Positions 39,248 through 39,989 of a stretch of DNA of 39,989 bases are shown here, in pieces. Under the pieces are notes generated by a model, which searched no databases, was not told the origin of the DNA, and worked only from the letters and a program-made list of their open reading frames with translations. Each line of letters opens with the position of its first letter. Position 1 is the first letter of the stretch. This stretch comes from Candidatus Woesearchaeota archaeon (GTDB lineage Archaea; Nanobdellota; Nanobdellia; Woesearchaeales; SKGA01), in NCBI GenBank assembly GCA_007117735.1, contig SKGA01000047.1, forward strand, positions 1 to 39,989, read 5' to 3'. The translations under genes were made by a program, and so were the position numbers.

Positions 39248-39989
39248 CTAAAGTTCCTTAAGAATAATTCCTTTATACTCTTCTTCAATAATAGTTAAAG
39301 CTTTTTTAGTAAATTCTCCATCATAAAGATAAAGACAAGGTAAATCGAACAGTTTAGCTTTTAAAAGTGCTGGAGCAACATCCCCTTCGTTAAGTTTTTT
39401 CTTATTTCGTGCATGCGCATAAAGTTGAAGAGGCCCTACAGCGGTGGGGAGAGAAATAATAAAGAAATACTCCCTATCTTTTCCTAACTGTTCTTGTTGC
39501 TGTACAGTTATAGAATTTGACTTAAAAAAACTAACAACAGAGTCATAAAAAGGAGTTGATTCGATATCTTCTGAAGAAAGCTGAGGAGAAGATAAGGTCA
39601 CTTGTCTCTCTTGAACAGGCCGCTTCTCTTCAACGACATTCTGAGAAGAAACTTCTTCTTGAGACGGTTGTTCTTCTTGAACAGGCTGCTGCTCTCGAGG
39701 AGTTTGCTCAGGTTGAGGAGATTGTTGTGGTTCAGGTTGTTTTTTCTCACTAACTTGATCAATTACTCGCTGCTTAGCATCTTGTTCTGAAAGCAAAAAA
39801 TACCTCCAGAAACGATATTCTCCTGCAGGAGTTTGCATCATAAAAGGTTTTGCAAAATCAGGAATATTTCGCAAACTTACACGAGTAAACAATTCTTCAT
39901 CTGCTTCGTTAAAAATTTTTTCTTGAGAGAGACGATGAACTGTTTGTTGGTCTTTCTCATTCAAATATTCGATACACTTCTCTAATTGC
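39248..39989 (-). CDS. Unknown protein with Gln/Pro/Glu linker and nuclease-like C-terminal fold (partial)
   Basis: Not recognised. The frame stays open above the track's TTG start at 39964 to the window edge (QLEKCIEYLN...), so the N-terminus is missing. The visible part has a helical N-terminal region (FTRVSLRNIPDFAKPFMMQT), a ~60-residue disordered linker rich in Gln, Pro and Glu, and a C-terminal alpha/beta domain: FIISLPTAVGPLQLYAHARNK, then LLKAKLFDLPCLYLYDGEFT. The last pattern (beta strands, A-x-x-x-K, then 'P-C-L-Y-L') resembles restriction-endonuclease-like folds, but I cannot find a full catalytic set. Confidence 0.55.
   Translation of the reverse strand, partial: QLEKCIEYLNEKDQQTVHRLSQEKIFNEADEELFTRVSLRNIPDFAKPFMMQTPAGEYRFWRYFLLSEQDAKQRVIDQVSEKKQPEPQQSPQPEQTPREQQPVQEEQPSQEEVSSQNVVEEKRPVQERQVTLSSPQLSSEDIESTPFYDSVVSFFKSNSITVQQQEQLGKDREYFFIISLPTAVGPLQLYAHARNKKKLNEGDVAPALLKAKLFDLPCLYLYDGEFTKKALTIIEEEYKGIILKEL

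Overview
This AT-rich window is archaeal. It carries the archaeal ribosomal/RNA polymerase block (S13-S4-S11-RpoD-tRNA-Leu-L18e-L13-S9-RpoN), GatD/GatE amidotransferase, Cdc48, deoxyhypusine synthase, Bud32, RNase P Rpp21-type protein, an archaeal histone, Hjc, aMBF1, a 7S SRP RNA and a box C/D sRNA. Very tight packing, short versions of several proteins (KsgA, PGK), a class I (bacterial-type) GAPDH and a D-2-hydroxyacid dehydrogenase suggest a small-genome fermentative DPANN archaeon (Woesearchaeota/Pacearchaeota-like). That placement is an inference; no rRNA is present to test it.

Layout. 1-8.3 kb: XPD helicase (cut by the left edge), nitroreductase plus a zinc-ribbon membrane protein, a guanine-N2-type methyltransferase, GatE-GatD, a Lys/Ser-rich basic protein and deoxyhypusine synthase. 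8.3-14.3 kb: a VTT/DedA membrane protein, an Ntn-type hydrolase, Cdc48 with an upstream partner gene, an anchored phospholipase D-like protein and a shrunken CTU1/TtuA-like protein. 14.4-18.4 kb: secreted Lon-like serine protease and Bud32, a small operon (42-aa, acidic and unknown proteins) behind two perfect palindromes, RNase P protein 4 and a PUA-type protein. 18.4-19.9 kb: PGK and a winged-helix protein. 19.9-20.3 kb: a repeat-rich intergenic region. 20.3-24.1 kb: the ribosomal/RNAP operon. 24.7-24.9 kb: tRNA-His followed by an 88-bp perfect duplication of its 3' end. 25-28.2 kb: LeuRS and SRP RNA. 28.2-31.5 kb: presenilin-like protease, small membrane protein, GAPDH, D-2-hydroxyacid dehydrogenase. 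31.5-34 kb: box C/D sRNA, KsgA, a THUMP methyltransferase homologue with altered catalytic motifs, aMBF1. 34-40 kb: two GT-C-like membrane proteins, a membrane-anchored histone-H1-like protein, PRC-barrel, Hjc, histone, RNase Z and a protein cut by the right edge.

Themes. Many genes serve tRNA making and charging: GatDE, LeuRS, Bud32, RNase P, RNase Z, two methyltransferase homologues, a CTU1 relative and two tRNAs. Most promoters put a TATA box about 25-30 bp before the start codon, which implies leaderless mRNAs; genes inside operons use GGTGA-type Shine-Dalgarno sites and ATGA overlaps. The signals I find most worth checking are a ~45-bp hairpin-forming palindrome placed the same way before the TATA boxes of leuS and of the winged-helix/pgk operon (plus a tandem diverged copy), the tRNA-His 3'-end duplication, the box C/D sRNA, the catalytically stripped CTU1-like protein, and the twin palindromes flanking the promoter of the 42-aa gene.
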